Below, piece after piece: positions 16,846-25,228 of a stretch of 64,000 nucleotides of DNA. The notes under the pieces were generated by a model. It searched no databases, was not told where the DNA came from, and worked only from the letters and a program-made list of their open reading frames with translations. The translations under genes were made by a program, and so were the position numbers. Positions within the stretch are counted from its first letter, which is position 1. Each line of letters begins with the position of its first letter. This stretch comes from CAILZL01 sp049840395 (lineage in GTDB: Bacteria > Pseudomonadota > Gammaproteobacteria > Steroidobacterales > Steroidobacteraceae), in contig JASGLD010000009.1 of NCBI GenBank assembly GCA_049840395.1, positions 277,792 to 341,791 on the forward strand, given 5' to 3'.

Positions 16846-18069
16846 TCAGGTCTTGAAGGTCTGGATGTATTCCTCGACCGCAGTGGGTTCGAACGCCTTG
16901 CCGTCGAAGAAGCCTTCTGCAGTAAAACTCAGCGCATCGTTGCTGGCGGTGAGCGCAAAGCTGTTCTCGGTGCTGAGTTCGGTTTTGAAATCGGTCATCG
17001 GTGTGGCGACGCCCAGCTTCTTCAAGGCATTACGATACAGATCCGGACGATAAGTCGCACGAGCCACCGCCATATTGGCGACCGAGAATGGCGTCTGCTG
17101 CCAGCGCACCATCTGGGTGTAGAACCACAGCGCATGACTGGCCCAGGGGAAGGTGGCGGTGTGTCGGCTGGGTACGAAGAACTCTGGAATATGTACCGGC
17201 TCGCTGTCGCTGCTCAGCCGTAACTTGCAGCCCAGTGTGCGTCGCAATATTTCGGTGGGCGCGCCCACGTAGCGTGGTTGCGCCAGTAACAAGGCCAGTT
17301 CGGCATGATTGTCGGGTTGTTCGCACCACTGCGCTGCCTTGTAGATGGCGCGAATCAAACCCGCCAATTGTTCTGGATGACGATCGGCCCAATCGCTGCG
17401 ACAGCCCAGCACTTTTTCCGGGCTCAAGCGCCAGATGGCATGACCCGAAGTTACGATGGTGCCGACACCGGCTTCCACCGCCAGGCTGTTCCAGGGTTCA
17501 CCGACGCAGAAGCCATCCACCTGGCCTTCACGCAATGCGGCCACCAACAGCGGCGGTGGAATCACCACCAAATTCACATCGCGATCCGGATCGATGCCGC
17601 TGGCTGCCAGCCAATAACGCAGTTCGTAGTTGTGGCAGGAGAATGGATACACCATGCCCAGGTTCAGTGGCGGTTGTTGGTCGCGCGCGCGTTGCGCCAC
17701 CACTTGTTGCAAGGCTTTGCCCTGTTGTGTCGGACCGGCGCCTAACTGTGCGCCCTGGTCCTGCATGGACTGCCATAGTGAGTTGCTGACGGTGATGGCA
17801 TTGCCGCCCAGACCCAGCGCAATCGGCGCAATCATGGGAAAGGTGAGATGACCGATGCCCAGCGATGAAGCCACCGTCATGGGACCGAGCATCTGCGCTG
17901 CATCGAAGTGACCGACCATGATGCGGTCGCGAATATTCGCCCAGGAGGTTTCACGCACCAACGTGATTTCCAATCCCTCGGCGGCGGTGAAGCCCTTGTT
18001 TACTGCCGCCACCAGCGTGGCGCAATCCAGCAGGGGCACGAAGCCGATAATGAGATTGTTCGGGGTCAT
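16846..18069 (-). CDS. nasS: Cytoplasmic nitrate sensor NasS
   Basis: A 407-residue NrtA-like solute-binding fold (IIGFVPLLDCATLVAAV, then GHFDAAQMLGPMTVASSLG, GMVYPFSCHNYELRYWLAASG and VGEPWNSLAVEAG) but without a signal peptide, which distinguishes the sensor NasS from the transport protein NrtA. In known systems NasS holds NasT inactive until nitrate or nitrite binds. Its ATG overlaps the NasT stop by one base, so the pair is translated together. It should act on the leader terminators at 8.8 and 24.85 kb. Confidence 0.92.
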   Translation of the reverse strand: MTPNNLIIGFVPLLDCATLVAAVNKGFTAAEGLEITLVRETSWANIRDRIMVGHFDAAQMLGPMTVASSLGIGHLTFPMIAPIALGLGGNAITVSNSLWQSMQDQGAQLGAGPTQQGKALQQVVAQRARDQQPPLNLGMVYPFSCHNYELRYWLAASGIDPDRDVNLVVIPPPLLVAALREGQVDGFCVGEPWNSLAVEAGVGTIVTSGHAIWRLSPEKVLGCRSDWADRHPEQLAGLIRAIYKAAQWCEQPDNHAELALLLAQPRYVGAPTEILRRTLGCKLRLSSDSEPVHIPEFFVPSRHTATFPWASHALWFYTQMVRWQQTPFSVANMAVARATYRPDLYRNALKKLGVATPMTDFKTELSTENSFALTASNDALSFTAEGFFDGKAFEPTAVEEYIQTFKT

Positions 18070-18656
18070 TATTTCAACAACTTTGCGGCGGTGATGATGC
18101 TCTGTGCCACATCCGAGAGTTTCAGGTTTTCGTTCATTGCAGTCTTGCGCATTAAAGCATAGGCATCTTCTTCATTCATGTTGCGTTGCTTCATGAGAAT
18201 GCCCTTGGCGCGATCCACCAGCTTGCGTTCTTCCAGTTGCTGCTTGGTGCGGTCCAGTTCGACGCGCAATTGATTGAAAGCCTTGAAGCGGCTGATGGTC
18301 AGTTCCAGGATGGAATTGATGCGTTCCTTTTTCAGGCCATCGACCACATAGGCGCTGACGCCGGCCAGCACCGCCTGTTCGGTCATGCCGGCATCCGACT
18401 TGTCGACGAACATGGCAATGGGACGTTGCACCACACGCGACACCTGGAACATCTGTTCCAGGACATCGCGATTGGGATTTTCCAGATCGATGAAAATCAC
18501 GTCCGGTGCGGAATCGACAATGCGCTTGAGCAGATTCTGCATGTCGCGCACCACGATCACGTCGGCATGCCCCGCCTCGCGCAGGCCATCCTCGAGAATC
18601 GCGGCGCGCGTGACGTTCTGATCGATGATCAGGATGCGAAAAGAGGAGTCGGGCAT
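18069..18656 (-). CDS. nasT: ANTAR-domain antiterminator NasT
   Basis: 195 residues: an N-terminal receiver-like domain (SFRILIIDQNVTRAAIL, PDVIFIDLENPNRDVL) and a C-terminal ANTAR RNA-binding domain (LEERKLVDRAKGILMKQRNMNEEDAYALMRK). NasT binds hairpins in the leader RNA of nitrate genes and prevents termination when nitrate frees it from NasS. The Met at 18656 (MPDSSFRIL) is taken as the start because the 15 residues upstream (from 18701) are cysteine-rich and not family-like. Targets are probably both nitrate leaders in this window. Confidence 0.92.
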   Translation of the reverse strand: MPDSSFRILIIDQNVTRAAILEDGLREAGHADVIVVRDMQNLLKRIVDSAPDVIFIDLENPNRDVLEQMFQVSRVVQRPIAMFVDKSDAGMTEQAVLAGVSAYVVDGLKKERINSILELTISRFKAFNQLRVELDRTKQQLEERKLVDRAKGILMKQRNMNEEDAYALMRKTAMNENLKLSDVAQSIITAAKLLK

Positions 18657-18772
18657 GCGGCACAGCGTGAGAATGAATGCTGCGCAGCATACCCGACTCA
18701 ATCACCACAGACTCATCAAAATTGGCATCAGAACTCACTCATCAAAGCGGCTGCATCCTTGCGGCCTGCTCA

Positions 18773-20161
18773 TCACCACACGAAATCCAACTGTGCCCAG
18801 AACTTCTTGGTATCGGCCAGCGTGCTGAAGGCATTGTTTACCAGTGTGGCGCCGCTACCGGTATTGGCCACCAACTGCAACGGTGTGCCGATGTGATAGT
18901 CGCCATACTTCAATGTGCCGGTCACGCGCGAATACTTGGCGGATAGCTGGATATTGAACTCTTCGCCCAAGTCCAGACTGTCCATGGTGCTCTTGTACTT
19001 ATGTTGCATGACGCTGAGCGACACGGTTTCGAAGGGCTTGATGCCCTTGGTGGTGATACCGGCGGTCAAGTACTGATCGTTAATTCCCTTGGCAGGCGTG
19101 CTTAAGAACTTATCCACCCAGCCTTGGAATTTGTGCAGCGTAGCCAGCGGTGTTTGGAAGCCCTGCACACCGTCGCCTTCGAGATTTTCCACACCCGCGC
19201 CCAACGAATACTGACGATAGGTGCCGATCACTTCGGCAGCGTAGTAATCGTTGCTGAAGTCCTGCTGGCCCACCGGTCGCGAAGTCTTGTAGCTGCCATA
19301 GTCCTTCTGGTTGGCCCATGAAGCCGAGTAGGCCAATTTAATCTTGCTGATGTTGTAGGTGCCGGCAAAGCGTGCGCCCAGCGTTTCACTGGAGCCACGT
19401 GCCGGATTCAGTCCGGCTTTTTGCGTGGCATTCAAACCGGCGCCGGTCACGAAGTCGGTGATCGGGTCGAAATCCAAGAAGTAGGCGAAGCCGGTCAGCT
19501 TGCCGACGCGAAATTGATACGCGACATTGCCCAGGATGATGTCGCCTTTGTAAGCGCCCTGTGGCGAGTCCGGTCCATAGATGCGATTGGCGCGATTGGC
19601 ATAGGTCACATCGACGGTGAGGTTGTTGTTGAGGAACTTGGGCACCACGCGCAGTGCATCGAAGGTTTGTTCGTTCATGCGCCAGCCCACATTGCCGACG
19701 AAACGTTGATCGTCCAGCGTGATGCGCTGCCGACCCAGTGTGATGGTGGTATTGGTGATGCTGGTATTGGTCAGTTGCAGACGATTCACTTCATAGGCTT
19801 CAGGATCGGCCACCACCGGATAGAAGGCATAACCGGGCACGCTGGGGTCGCTGCGATAGTGGTCTTGTATGACCGTCAGGAAGTCGCCTTCGGCAAGCAA
19901 TGCGGTGCTCCATGCCTTGCCGGTTTCTGCGCCCAGACGTGCACGCACGGTGGTGGCATTGGCTTTATCTGTCAGTGCGGCCGGTGGCGGATCTTGATCC
20001 ACCATTTCGTAGCGGGCACGAACGTCGATGATGGGTTTGGTTTCACCCAGAGCGCCGGTGATGGGGTTGGCGCTTGCGACATTGCAAGCGACGGCTATTG
20101 CCATATTCATGGCCATGGCGAGTGTGAGTTGTGTGGTCTTCGTCTTCAGCAAGCGGGACAT
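18773..20161 (-). CDS. Outer-membrane porin of the alginate-export type in the nitrate locus
   Basis: A 462-residue protein with a signal peptide (cleavage near ASA-NPI, about residue 32) and alternating beta-strand pattern to the end, finishing with a C-terminal aromatic (KFWAQLDFVW), as outer-membrane barrels do. The pattern IDVRARYEMVDQ...TVRARLGAETGKAW, with LGRQRITLDDQRFVGNVGWR, matches the alginate-export/AlgE-like porin family. Being placed between nrtCD and nasT on the same strand, it is likely a channel for nitrate or nitrite, but this is inferred from position only. Confidence 0.82.
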   Translation of the reverse strand: MSRLLKTKTTQLTLAMAMNMAIAVACNVASANPITGALGETKPIIDVRARYEMVDQDPPPAALTDKANATTVRARLGAETGKAWSTALLAEGDFLTVIQDHYRSDPSVPGYAFYPVVADPEAYEVNRLQLTNTSITNTTITLGRQRITLDDQRFVGNVGWRMNEQTFDALRVVPKFLNNNLTVDVTYANRANRIYGPDSPQGAYKGDIILGNVAYQFRVGKLTGFAYFLDFDPITDFVTGAGLNATQKAGLNPARGSSETLGARFAGTYNISKIKLAYSASWANQKDYGSYKTSRPVGQQDFSNDYYAAEVIGTYRQYSLGAGVENLEGDGVQGFQTPLATLHKFQGWVDKFLSTPAKGINDQYLTAGITTKGIKPFETVSLSVMQHKYKSTMDSLDLGEEFNIQLSAKYSRVTGTLKYGDYHIGTPLQLVANTGSGATLVNNAFSTLADTKKFWAQLDFVW

Positions 20162-20221
20162 TGCATGCTCCTAAAAAACTTGGGCGCCATTGCACAAGTT
20201 GGGTTACTAAAATTTCAAACC

Positions 20222-20302
20222 GGGTTCGATGAATCGAACCCCTACGATTGACGATCGAATTTCTATGTAGGGGCGTGCCATATCGTTAATATGGTCACGC
20301 CC
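20222..20302. repeat. Two palindromic repeats between nrtCD and the porin gene
   Basis: GGGTTCGAT/ATCGAACCC (20222-20241) is followed by GGGCGTGCCATAT/ATATGGTCACGCCC (20271-20302). The second shares its right arm with the element at 15481-15517. Neither is followed by a T-run. Confidence 0.65.
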
Positions 20303-20309
20303 ATCTTGA

Positions 20310-21992
20310 TTACGCCACCTTGTGCGCGTCATTCACCTCGTATTCTTCAAGGAAGCTCAGCAGCTCTTCGCGGTAGTGCCAGTACTTGGCATGTTCCAGC
20401 AGGGCTTTGCGGCTGCGCGGTCGCGGCAGATCCACATTCATGATCTTGCCGATGCGGGCATGCGGACCATTGGTCATCATCACCACGCGATCGGCCAGCA
20501 GAATGGCTTCATCGACATCGTGGGTGACGCAGATGGCAGTGATCTGGCTGCGCTTCCACACATCCATCAACACTTCCTGCAGTTCCCAACGAGTGAGCGC
20601 ATCCAGCATGCCGAAGGGTTCGTCGAGCAGCAGCAGCTTAGGGCTAAGTGCAAAAGCGCGTGCCAGGCCGACACGCTGACGCATGCCGTTGCTCATGTCG
20701 CTGGCCTTCTTATCCATCGAGTCGGCCAGACCAACGCGGCTTAAGTAATACTCGATGACATCGGTGCGTTCGGCGGCGCTGACATGCGGATAAACTTTTT
20801 GTACACCCAGTGCCACGTTTTCGCGTGCCGATAGCCACGGCAGCAGGTTGGGCGATTGAAACACCACGCCGCGATCGGGGCCGGCGTGATTGACTTCGCG
20901 GCCATCGAGAATGATCGAGCCTTCGCTGATGTCGTTAAGACCTGCGACCATCGACAGCACCGTCGACTTGCCGCAACCCGAGTGACCGATCAAGGAAATG
21001 AACTCGCCCTTAGCAATGTTGAGCGAGAACTTGTCCACCACAGTCAGTGGTCCTTTCGGTGTGGGATAGATCTTGGTGACGTCGTAGAACTCCACATACT
21101 TGTTCGCATCCTGCGCCGGTTTGGGTTGCAGTTCTTTACGCACTGCATCGGGCAGGCGCTCGGTGGCGGTAATGGGTACGACTTTCGGTGCAATGCGTTC
21201 TTCACTGGAAGCGCCGCGCTCGGCACCCATGTCCAGCAGGTACTGAGTGATCTCGGCGCGTAGCTTCTTATAGGCCTCATCGTGATTGACGTTCTTGCGA
21301 TCGCGTGGGCGCGGCAGATCGATCTTGAATTCACGAGCCAGCGTGGCGCGCGGTGCAACCGTCAAGGGAATGATGCGATCGGCCAGCAGCAGGGCTTCAT
21401 CCACATCGTTGGTAACCAGGATGACGGTCTTCTTGTCCTGCTCCCAGATGCTTTCGATTTCGTCCTGGAGCTTGGCGCGGGTCAGTGCATCCAGTGCCGA
21501 TAGCGGTTCATCCAGCAGCAGGATTTCCGGATTCATGGCCAGTGCACGCGCCACCGCGACGCGTTGCCGCATGCCGCCGGATAACTCAGCAGGACGACGT
21601 TCTGCGGCGTGCGGTAGGCCGACCATGTTGATGTACTTGTCGGTGTGCGCCACGCGTTGCGCCTTACTCCACTCAGGGTGCACGGCTTCCACCGCCATCA
21701 AGATGTTGTCGCGCACGGTGAGCCAGGGAAACAACGAATAACTTTGAAACACCAGGCCGCGATCCGGGCCTGCGCCGGTGACGGGCTGGCCCTTCACCAA
21801 CACTTCGCCGCTATCCGGTTGCACCAGGCCGGCGATGCTGTTGATCAAGGTGGTCTTGCCGCTGCCTGAGAAACCGACGATGGCGACGAACTCGCCTTCT
21901 TCGATGCTCAGGTTAACGTTGTGCAACACATCGGTGACATGGCCATCGGCCGTGTAGCTTTTACAAACGTTTTTCAATTCAAGGATGGGCAT
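20310..21992 (-). CDS. Nitrate ABC transporter ATPase with two fused ATP-binding domains (NrtC/NrtD-like)
   Basis: A 560-residue cytoplasmic protein made of two complete ABC ATPases in tandem. Domain 1 (about 1-230) has Walker A GFSGSGKTT, signature LSGGMRQRVAVARALA and Walker B ILLLDEPLSALD. Domain 2 (about 295-545) has GHSGCGKST, a changed signature MSNGMRQRVGLARAF and LLLLDEPFGMLD. A linker of about 60 residues joins them. In cyanobacteria these are two proteins, NrtC and NrtD, and NrtC also has a regulatory NrtA-like tail; that tail is missing here. It powers uptake with NrtA and NrtB encoded just upstream. Confidence 0.9.
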   Translation of the reverse strand: MPILELKNVCKSYTADGHVTDVLHNVNLSIEEGEFVAIVGFSGSGKTTLINSIAGLVQPDSGEVLVKGQPVTGAGPDRGLVFQSYSLFPWLTVRDNILMAVEAVHPEWSKAQRVAHTDKYINMVGLPHAAERRPAELSGGMRQRVAVARALAMNPEILLLDEPLSALDALTRAKLQDEIESIWEQDKKTVILVTNDVDEALLLADRIIPLTVAPRATLAREFKIDLPRPRDRKNVNHDEAYKKLRAEITQYLLDMGAERGASSEERIAPKVVPITATERLPDAVRKELQPKPAQDANKYVEFYDVTKIYPTPKGPLTVVDKFSLNIAKGEFISLIGHSGCGKSTVLSMVAGLNDISEGSIILDGREVNHAGPDRGVVFQSPNLLPWLSARENVALGVQKVYPHVSAAERTDVIEYYLSRVGLADSMDKKASDMSNGMRQRVGLARAFALSPKLLLLDEPFGMLDALTRWELQEVLMDVWKRSQITAICVTHDVDEAILLADRVVMMTNGPHARIGKIMNVDLPRPRSRKALLEHAKYWHYREELLSFLEEYEVNDAHKVA

Positions 21993-22003
21993 TATTTATT
22001 CCT

Positions 22004-22062
22004 CGTAGGCCGGGTGCCGCACCCGGCGATCAGCGGATGTCGGGTGCGGCACCCGACCTACG
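22004..22062. repeat. Palindromic repeat, GTAGGCCGGGTGCCGCACCCGG type
   Basis: CGTAGG...CGGGTGCCGCACCCGG on the left mirrors CGGGTGCGGCACCCG...CCTACG on the right. It fills the gap between nrtB and the ATPase gene, and may shape the relative levels of the two in the transcript. Confidence 0.7.
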
Positions 22063-22084
22063 TTGGAGAGCGTTGTGATATTCA

Positions 22085-23230
22085 TCAACGACGACCCGAG
22101 AAATTCACCAGCGTCTGAATCGTGAACATCACGCGATCCAGCAAGAAGCCGATGATGCCGATGGTGAACACCGCCACCATCAAACGACTTAAAGAGTCAG
22201 TGCTGCCGTTCTGGAATTCATCCCACACGAATTTGCCGAGGCCGGGGTTCTGCGCCAGCATTTCCGCGGCGATCAGCACCATCCAGCCCACGCCCAACGA
22301 CAGGCGCAGGCCGGTAAAGATCAGCGGCAGCGAAGAAGGGATGACCAGCTTGAACAGCTTGGTGGTCCACTTGAGGTTCAATACCTTGGCGACATTGAGC
22401 AGATCCTTATCGATCGAGGATACGCCCAGTGCGGTGTTGATCAGCGTCGGCCACATCGAGCACAGCGCCACGGTGATCGCTGAAGTAATGAAGGACTTCT
22501 CGAACATCGGGTTGTCCGTGACATACATGGCGCTCACCACCATGGTGACGAGTGGCAGCCAGGCCAGCGGCGACACTGGCTTGAAGATTTGAATGAAGGG
22601 ATTCACCGCTGCATTGATGTTGGCCGACAGGCCGCACAGGATGCCCAGTGGAATCGCCACCAACGAGGCCAGCACGAAGCCGGTGAATACCGTGCGCAAA
22701 CTGGTGAAGATCTGATCTATGTACGTCGGCTTACCGGTGTACTTCACCTTGCTGGGTTCGGCGGCGGGATCTTCTTTCAAACGTTCGGCATTGCGTTCTG
22801 CCTGACGTGCGTAGAAGGCATCGCGTTTATCGCGTTCGGCCTGGTGATCGGTCCACAACACACCGACTTGATTCCACACCGCAGCAGGTCCGGGAATGGT
22901 GCCGAGGCTGGTGACGATGCGTGTCGACATCTGGCTCCAGATCAACAGGAACAACAGAATGGCCAGCACCGGCATGCCGAGCAGTTGCCACAGTTGTTTG
23001 AGCTGCGGTTTGGCGTGTTCGCCGCGCAGCATGCGTAGTACCGGCACCAGAAAGCCCAGTCCTGCCACATTCAAAATGCCGTAGATGCGTTCAAAGTGGC
23101 GCGCGGTGTTAACCACTTTCTTATTGGGTGGAGCGGCGGAGGTGTTGGCTGCGACAGGTGTTGCCGGCGGAGCGGTCACCTTGGCAGCCGCATTGGATGC
23201 GGACATGGCGGAATCCTCGTGCTGTGACAT
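22085..23230 (-). CDS. nrtB: Nitrate ABC transporter permease NrtB
   Basis: The 381-residue inner-membrane protein has a proline/alanine-rich N-terminal tail of about 40 residues, then six or so membrane segments and the permease coupling motif near PLIFTGLRLSLGVGWMVLIAAEML. Other family parts are TSLRTVFTGFVLASLVAIPLGILCG and PVSPLAWLPLVTMVVSAMY. It is longer than many NrtB proteins because of an insertion between the first and second segments (residues about 130-175, with charged RDKRDAFYARQAERNAERL). It would form the nitrate channel with the double ATPase. Confidence 0.9.
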   Translation of the reverse strand: MSQHEDSAMSASNAAAKVTAPPATPVAANTSAAPPNKKVVNTARHFERIYGILNVAGLGFLVPVLRMLRGEHAKPQLKQLWQLLGMPVLAILLFLLIWSQMSTRIVTSLGTIPGPAAVWNQVGVLWTDHQAERDKRDAFYARQAERNAERLKEDPAAEPSKVKYTGKPTYIDQIFTSLRTVFTGFVLASLVAIPLGILCGLSANINAAVNPFIQIFKPVSPLAWLPLVTMVVSAMYVTDNPMFEKSFITSAITVALCSMWPTLINTALGVSSIDKDLLNVAKVLNLKWTTKLFKLVIPSSLPLIFTGLRLSLGVGWMVLIAAEMLAQNPGLGKFVWDEFQNGSTDSLSRLMVAVFTIGIIGFLLDRVMFTIQTLVNFSGRR

Positions 23231-23316
23231 GGTGCAATCGTCGATAGGTTTTATCTGGGGCGTTTATCCGTCTGATGAGCGCTCCCGCTGCGCATTGCGG
23301 GCGGGAGCGCTGCGAC

Positions 23317-24747
23317 TTACTTGATGACGCCGCCTTCGATCTTCTGACTGCCCTTCAACCCGACTGCGAATTTTTCGATGTACGCATTCGGTTGATGACC
23401 GTCGAACTCAACGCCGTCGAGCTTGGATTTGAACGGTGCGCGATAACCATCGGAGGCGAGCGCAGGGAAGTCCGATGCCTTGGCCTTGCCTTCTTCGATC
23501 AACAGCTGTGCCGCTTTCATGTAGATGTCGGTGCGATTGACCTTCTTGGCGGTTTCCGCATACCAGGCGTCCGGCTTCTGCTCGATCTGTCCCCAACGAC
23601 GCATCTGCGTCAGGGTCCATACGCCATCGCTGACGAACGGATAGCTGGCGAAGCCGCGTGAAAACACGTTGAAATTAGGCGTCTGGCGCACGTCGCCCTT
23701 GCCGTACTCGAAGGTGCCCAACAGGCTCTTGCTGATCACGCTCACGCCCGCGCCCACATAATCGGAGCGGGAAATGATGGTGGCGGCTTCCTTGCGATTG
23801 GCATTGTTGTTTGCATCCAGCCACAGGCCGGCGCGAATCAACGCCTTGGTAATCGCCAGCAGTGTGTTGGGATTCTTGTCGGCCCAGGCCTTGGTCACGC
23901 CGAATACTTTGTCGGGAATGGTGTCGAAGTGTTCGTCGTCGGTAGCGATCGGCACGCCGACATTCTTGAAGATGGCCTGCTGATTCCAGGGTTCGCCCAC
24001 GCAGTAACCACTGATGGTGCCCGCTTCCATGGTGGCGGGCATTTGCGGCGGCGGCACCACCGACAGTTGCACATCGGCGTTGATCTGACCGGAGACATCG
24101 GTGGCCGAGTAATAACCCGGATTCAAGCCGCCGGCGCCCAGCCAGTAGCGCATGGCGTAGTTGTGACTGGATACGGGGAACACAATGCCGAGCTTGAGCG
24201 GCTTGCCCTGCTTCTTCAGATCGGCAACCACCGGTGCCAATACTTTAGCGTTGACCGGGTGAATCACTTTGCCCGATGCATCCTTGGGCAGAGTGTCCTT
24301 GATCTTGTTGTAGATGTCGTTGGAGAGGGTGAAGCCCTTGCCATTGATGGCCATGCTGTACACCGTGATCATGTCGGCCTTGGTGCCGATGCCGATGGTG
24401 GCGCCCAATGGCTGACCTTCCAGCATGTGCGAACCATCCAATTCACCGCTGATGACGCGATCCAGCACCACCTTCCAGTTCGATTGCGCTTCCAGCGTGA
24501 CGTACAGGCCTTCGTCTTCGAAATAGCCTTTTTCATAGGCAATGGCCAAGGGCGCCATGTCGGTGAGTTTGATGAAGCCTAGTTTGATTTGCTCTTTCTC
24601 GAGCTTGAGGCCTTTGGCCGAAGCGGCGCCGGTGCAGAGCAGTGCTGCGGCTGCCGCTGCGGTCAGCAGTTTGATGCTGTGGCGACGACCGGCGACTACT
24701 CCGATAGTGGCAGTGTTGGCCGATGCGAGATCGCGGGACTTTGTCAT
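23317..24747 (-). CDS. nrtA: Periplasmic nitrate-binding protein NrtA
   Basis: 476 residues when started at 24747, where GGAG lies 7 bases upstream; the longer frame to 24855 runs through the leader terminator and is not used. A twin-arginine-like export signal (GRRHSIKLLTAAAAAALL, cut near ASA-KGL) precedes the binding domain, with IKLGFIKLTDMAPLAIAYEKG, GEPWNQQAIFKNVG and SVVPPPQMPATM as family signatures. It captures nitrate for NrtB/NrtCD. As first gene of the second nitrate locus it stands behind a sigma-54 promoter and an attenuator. Confidence 0.92.
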   Translation of the reverse strand: MTKSRDLASANTATIGVVAGRRHSIKLLTAAAAAALLCTGAASAKGLKLEKEQIKLGFIKLTDMAPLAIAYEKGYFEDEGLYVTLEAQSNWKVVLDRVISGELDGSHMLEGQPLGATIGIGTKADMITVYSMAINGKGFTLSNDIYNKIKDTLPKDASGKVIHPVNAKVLAPVVADLKKQGKPLKLGIVFPVSSHNYAMRYWLGAGGLNPGYYSATDVSGQINADVQLSVVPPPQMPATMEAGTISGYCVGEPWNQQAIFKNVGVPIATDDEHFDTIPDKVFGVTKAWADKNPNTLLAITKALIRAGLWLDANNNANRKEAATIISRSDYVGAGVSVISKSLLGTFEYGKGDVRQTPNFNVFSRGFASYPFVSDGVWTLTQMRRWGQIEQKPDAWYAETAKKVNRTDIYMKAAQLLIEEGKAKASDFPALASDGYRAPFKSKLDGVEFDGHQPNAYIEKFAVGLKGSQKIEGGVIK

Positions 24748-24830
24748 GTTCACTCCAATATGCGTCATCGTTAACGCTGTTTTCTTGTCTCTGCAGCTCT
24801 GAATCAGATATGTGCAGATTTTGAAAACGC

Positions 24831-24882
24831 AAAAAAAAGCCGCCGTCGCATACATGCATCAATGCATGTTGCTGACGGCGGC
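24831..24882 (-). terminator. Leader terminator (attenuator) of the nrtA operon
   Basis: On the minus strand GACGGCGGC complements GCCGCCGTC (24882-24874 with 24847-24839), and an inner ACATGCAT/ATGCATGT stem extends the hairpin; eight T residues follow at 24838-24831. It ends about 85 bases before the nrtA start, as expected of a NasT-controlled attenuator. Confidence 0.88.
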
Positions 24883-24892
24883 GTTGCCTGTT

Positions 24893-24928
24893 GATCCAAC
24901 ATTGGATCGTGTGAGCGGTTGCCCGCTC
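24893..24928 (-). promoter_or_regulatory. Tandem leader hairpins, probable NasT (ANTAR) target
   Basis: Read on the minus strand, a GAGCGG/CCGCTC stem (24928-24913) comes first, then GATCC-AATGTT-GGATC (24908-24893), a 5-bp stem with a six-base loop carrying A at position 1 and G at position 4. That loop rule is the one described for ANTAR targets; the first hairpin does not follow it. Both lie directly before the terminator. Confidence 0.65.
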
Positions 24929-24941
24929 TTGAACTTGATAA

Positions 24942-24957
24942 AGCAAGCGCTGTGCCA
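24942..24957 (-). promoter_or_regulatory. Sigma-54 promoter of the nrtA operon
   Basis: The minus strand reads TGGCACAGCGCTTGCT, matching TGGCAC-N5-TTGCA at all but the last base. Transcription should begin near 24931, just ahead of the two hairpins. A dyad GTGCA-T-TGCAC at 25071-25081 may be a regulator site, but its half-sites point the wrong way for a standard NtrC box. Confidence 0.82.
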
Positions 24958-25021
24958 CACCGCAAAAAAGGCCGAAAAATGCCGGTAAAAGCCGTGTTTT
25001 AAGAAATTAATTGGAGGCGCG

Positions 25022-25114
25022 ATGCGGCTGAGTGCGCGCCGTTTTGATTCGGATTGGCGCAGTCATCTTGGTGCATTGCACAAGCATTGGGCCGGGCATC
25101 GCCGGTTTCGATAG
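25022..25114 (+). CDS. Possible 30-residue small protein divergent from nrtA
   Basis: An ATG with a strong GGAGG 5 bases upstream opens a short basic peptide (MRLSARRFDSDWR..., ending HRRFR). It lies upstream of the nrt sigma-54 promoter, pointing away. Length and isolation make chance plausible; no family is recognised. Confidence 0.15.
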   Translation: MRLSARRFDSDWRSHLGALHKHWAGHRRFR

Positions 25115-25228
25115 CCACGTTTGACTTCGCTGAGCAATGCCAAACGCCAAGAATGAGCAGAGTGATTTAGCGACGGCAGCCTGGAGAGTGGCTTGAGAGA
25201 TTGAGCATGGTTATGCGATCCATGCTGA

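Noticed and set aside
24748..24855. Extended N-terminus of NrtA from 24855
   Set aside because: The extension translates the leader terminator and hairpin; the ATG at 24747 has a good ribosome binding site and gives a normal export signal.
25071..25081. GTGCA-T-TGCAC dyad as an NtrC box for nrtA
   Set aside because: The half-sites point outward (GTGC then GCAC) and the spacing is too short for the NtrC consensus, so it is not listed as a binding site.
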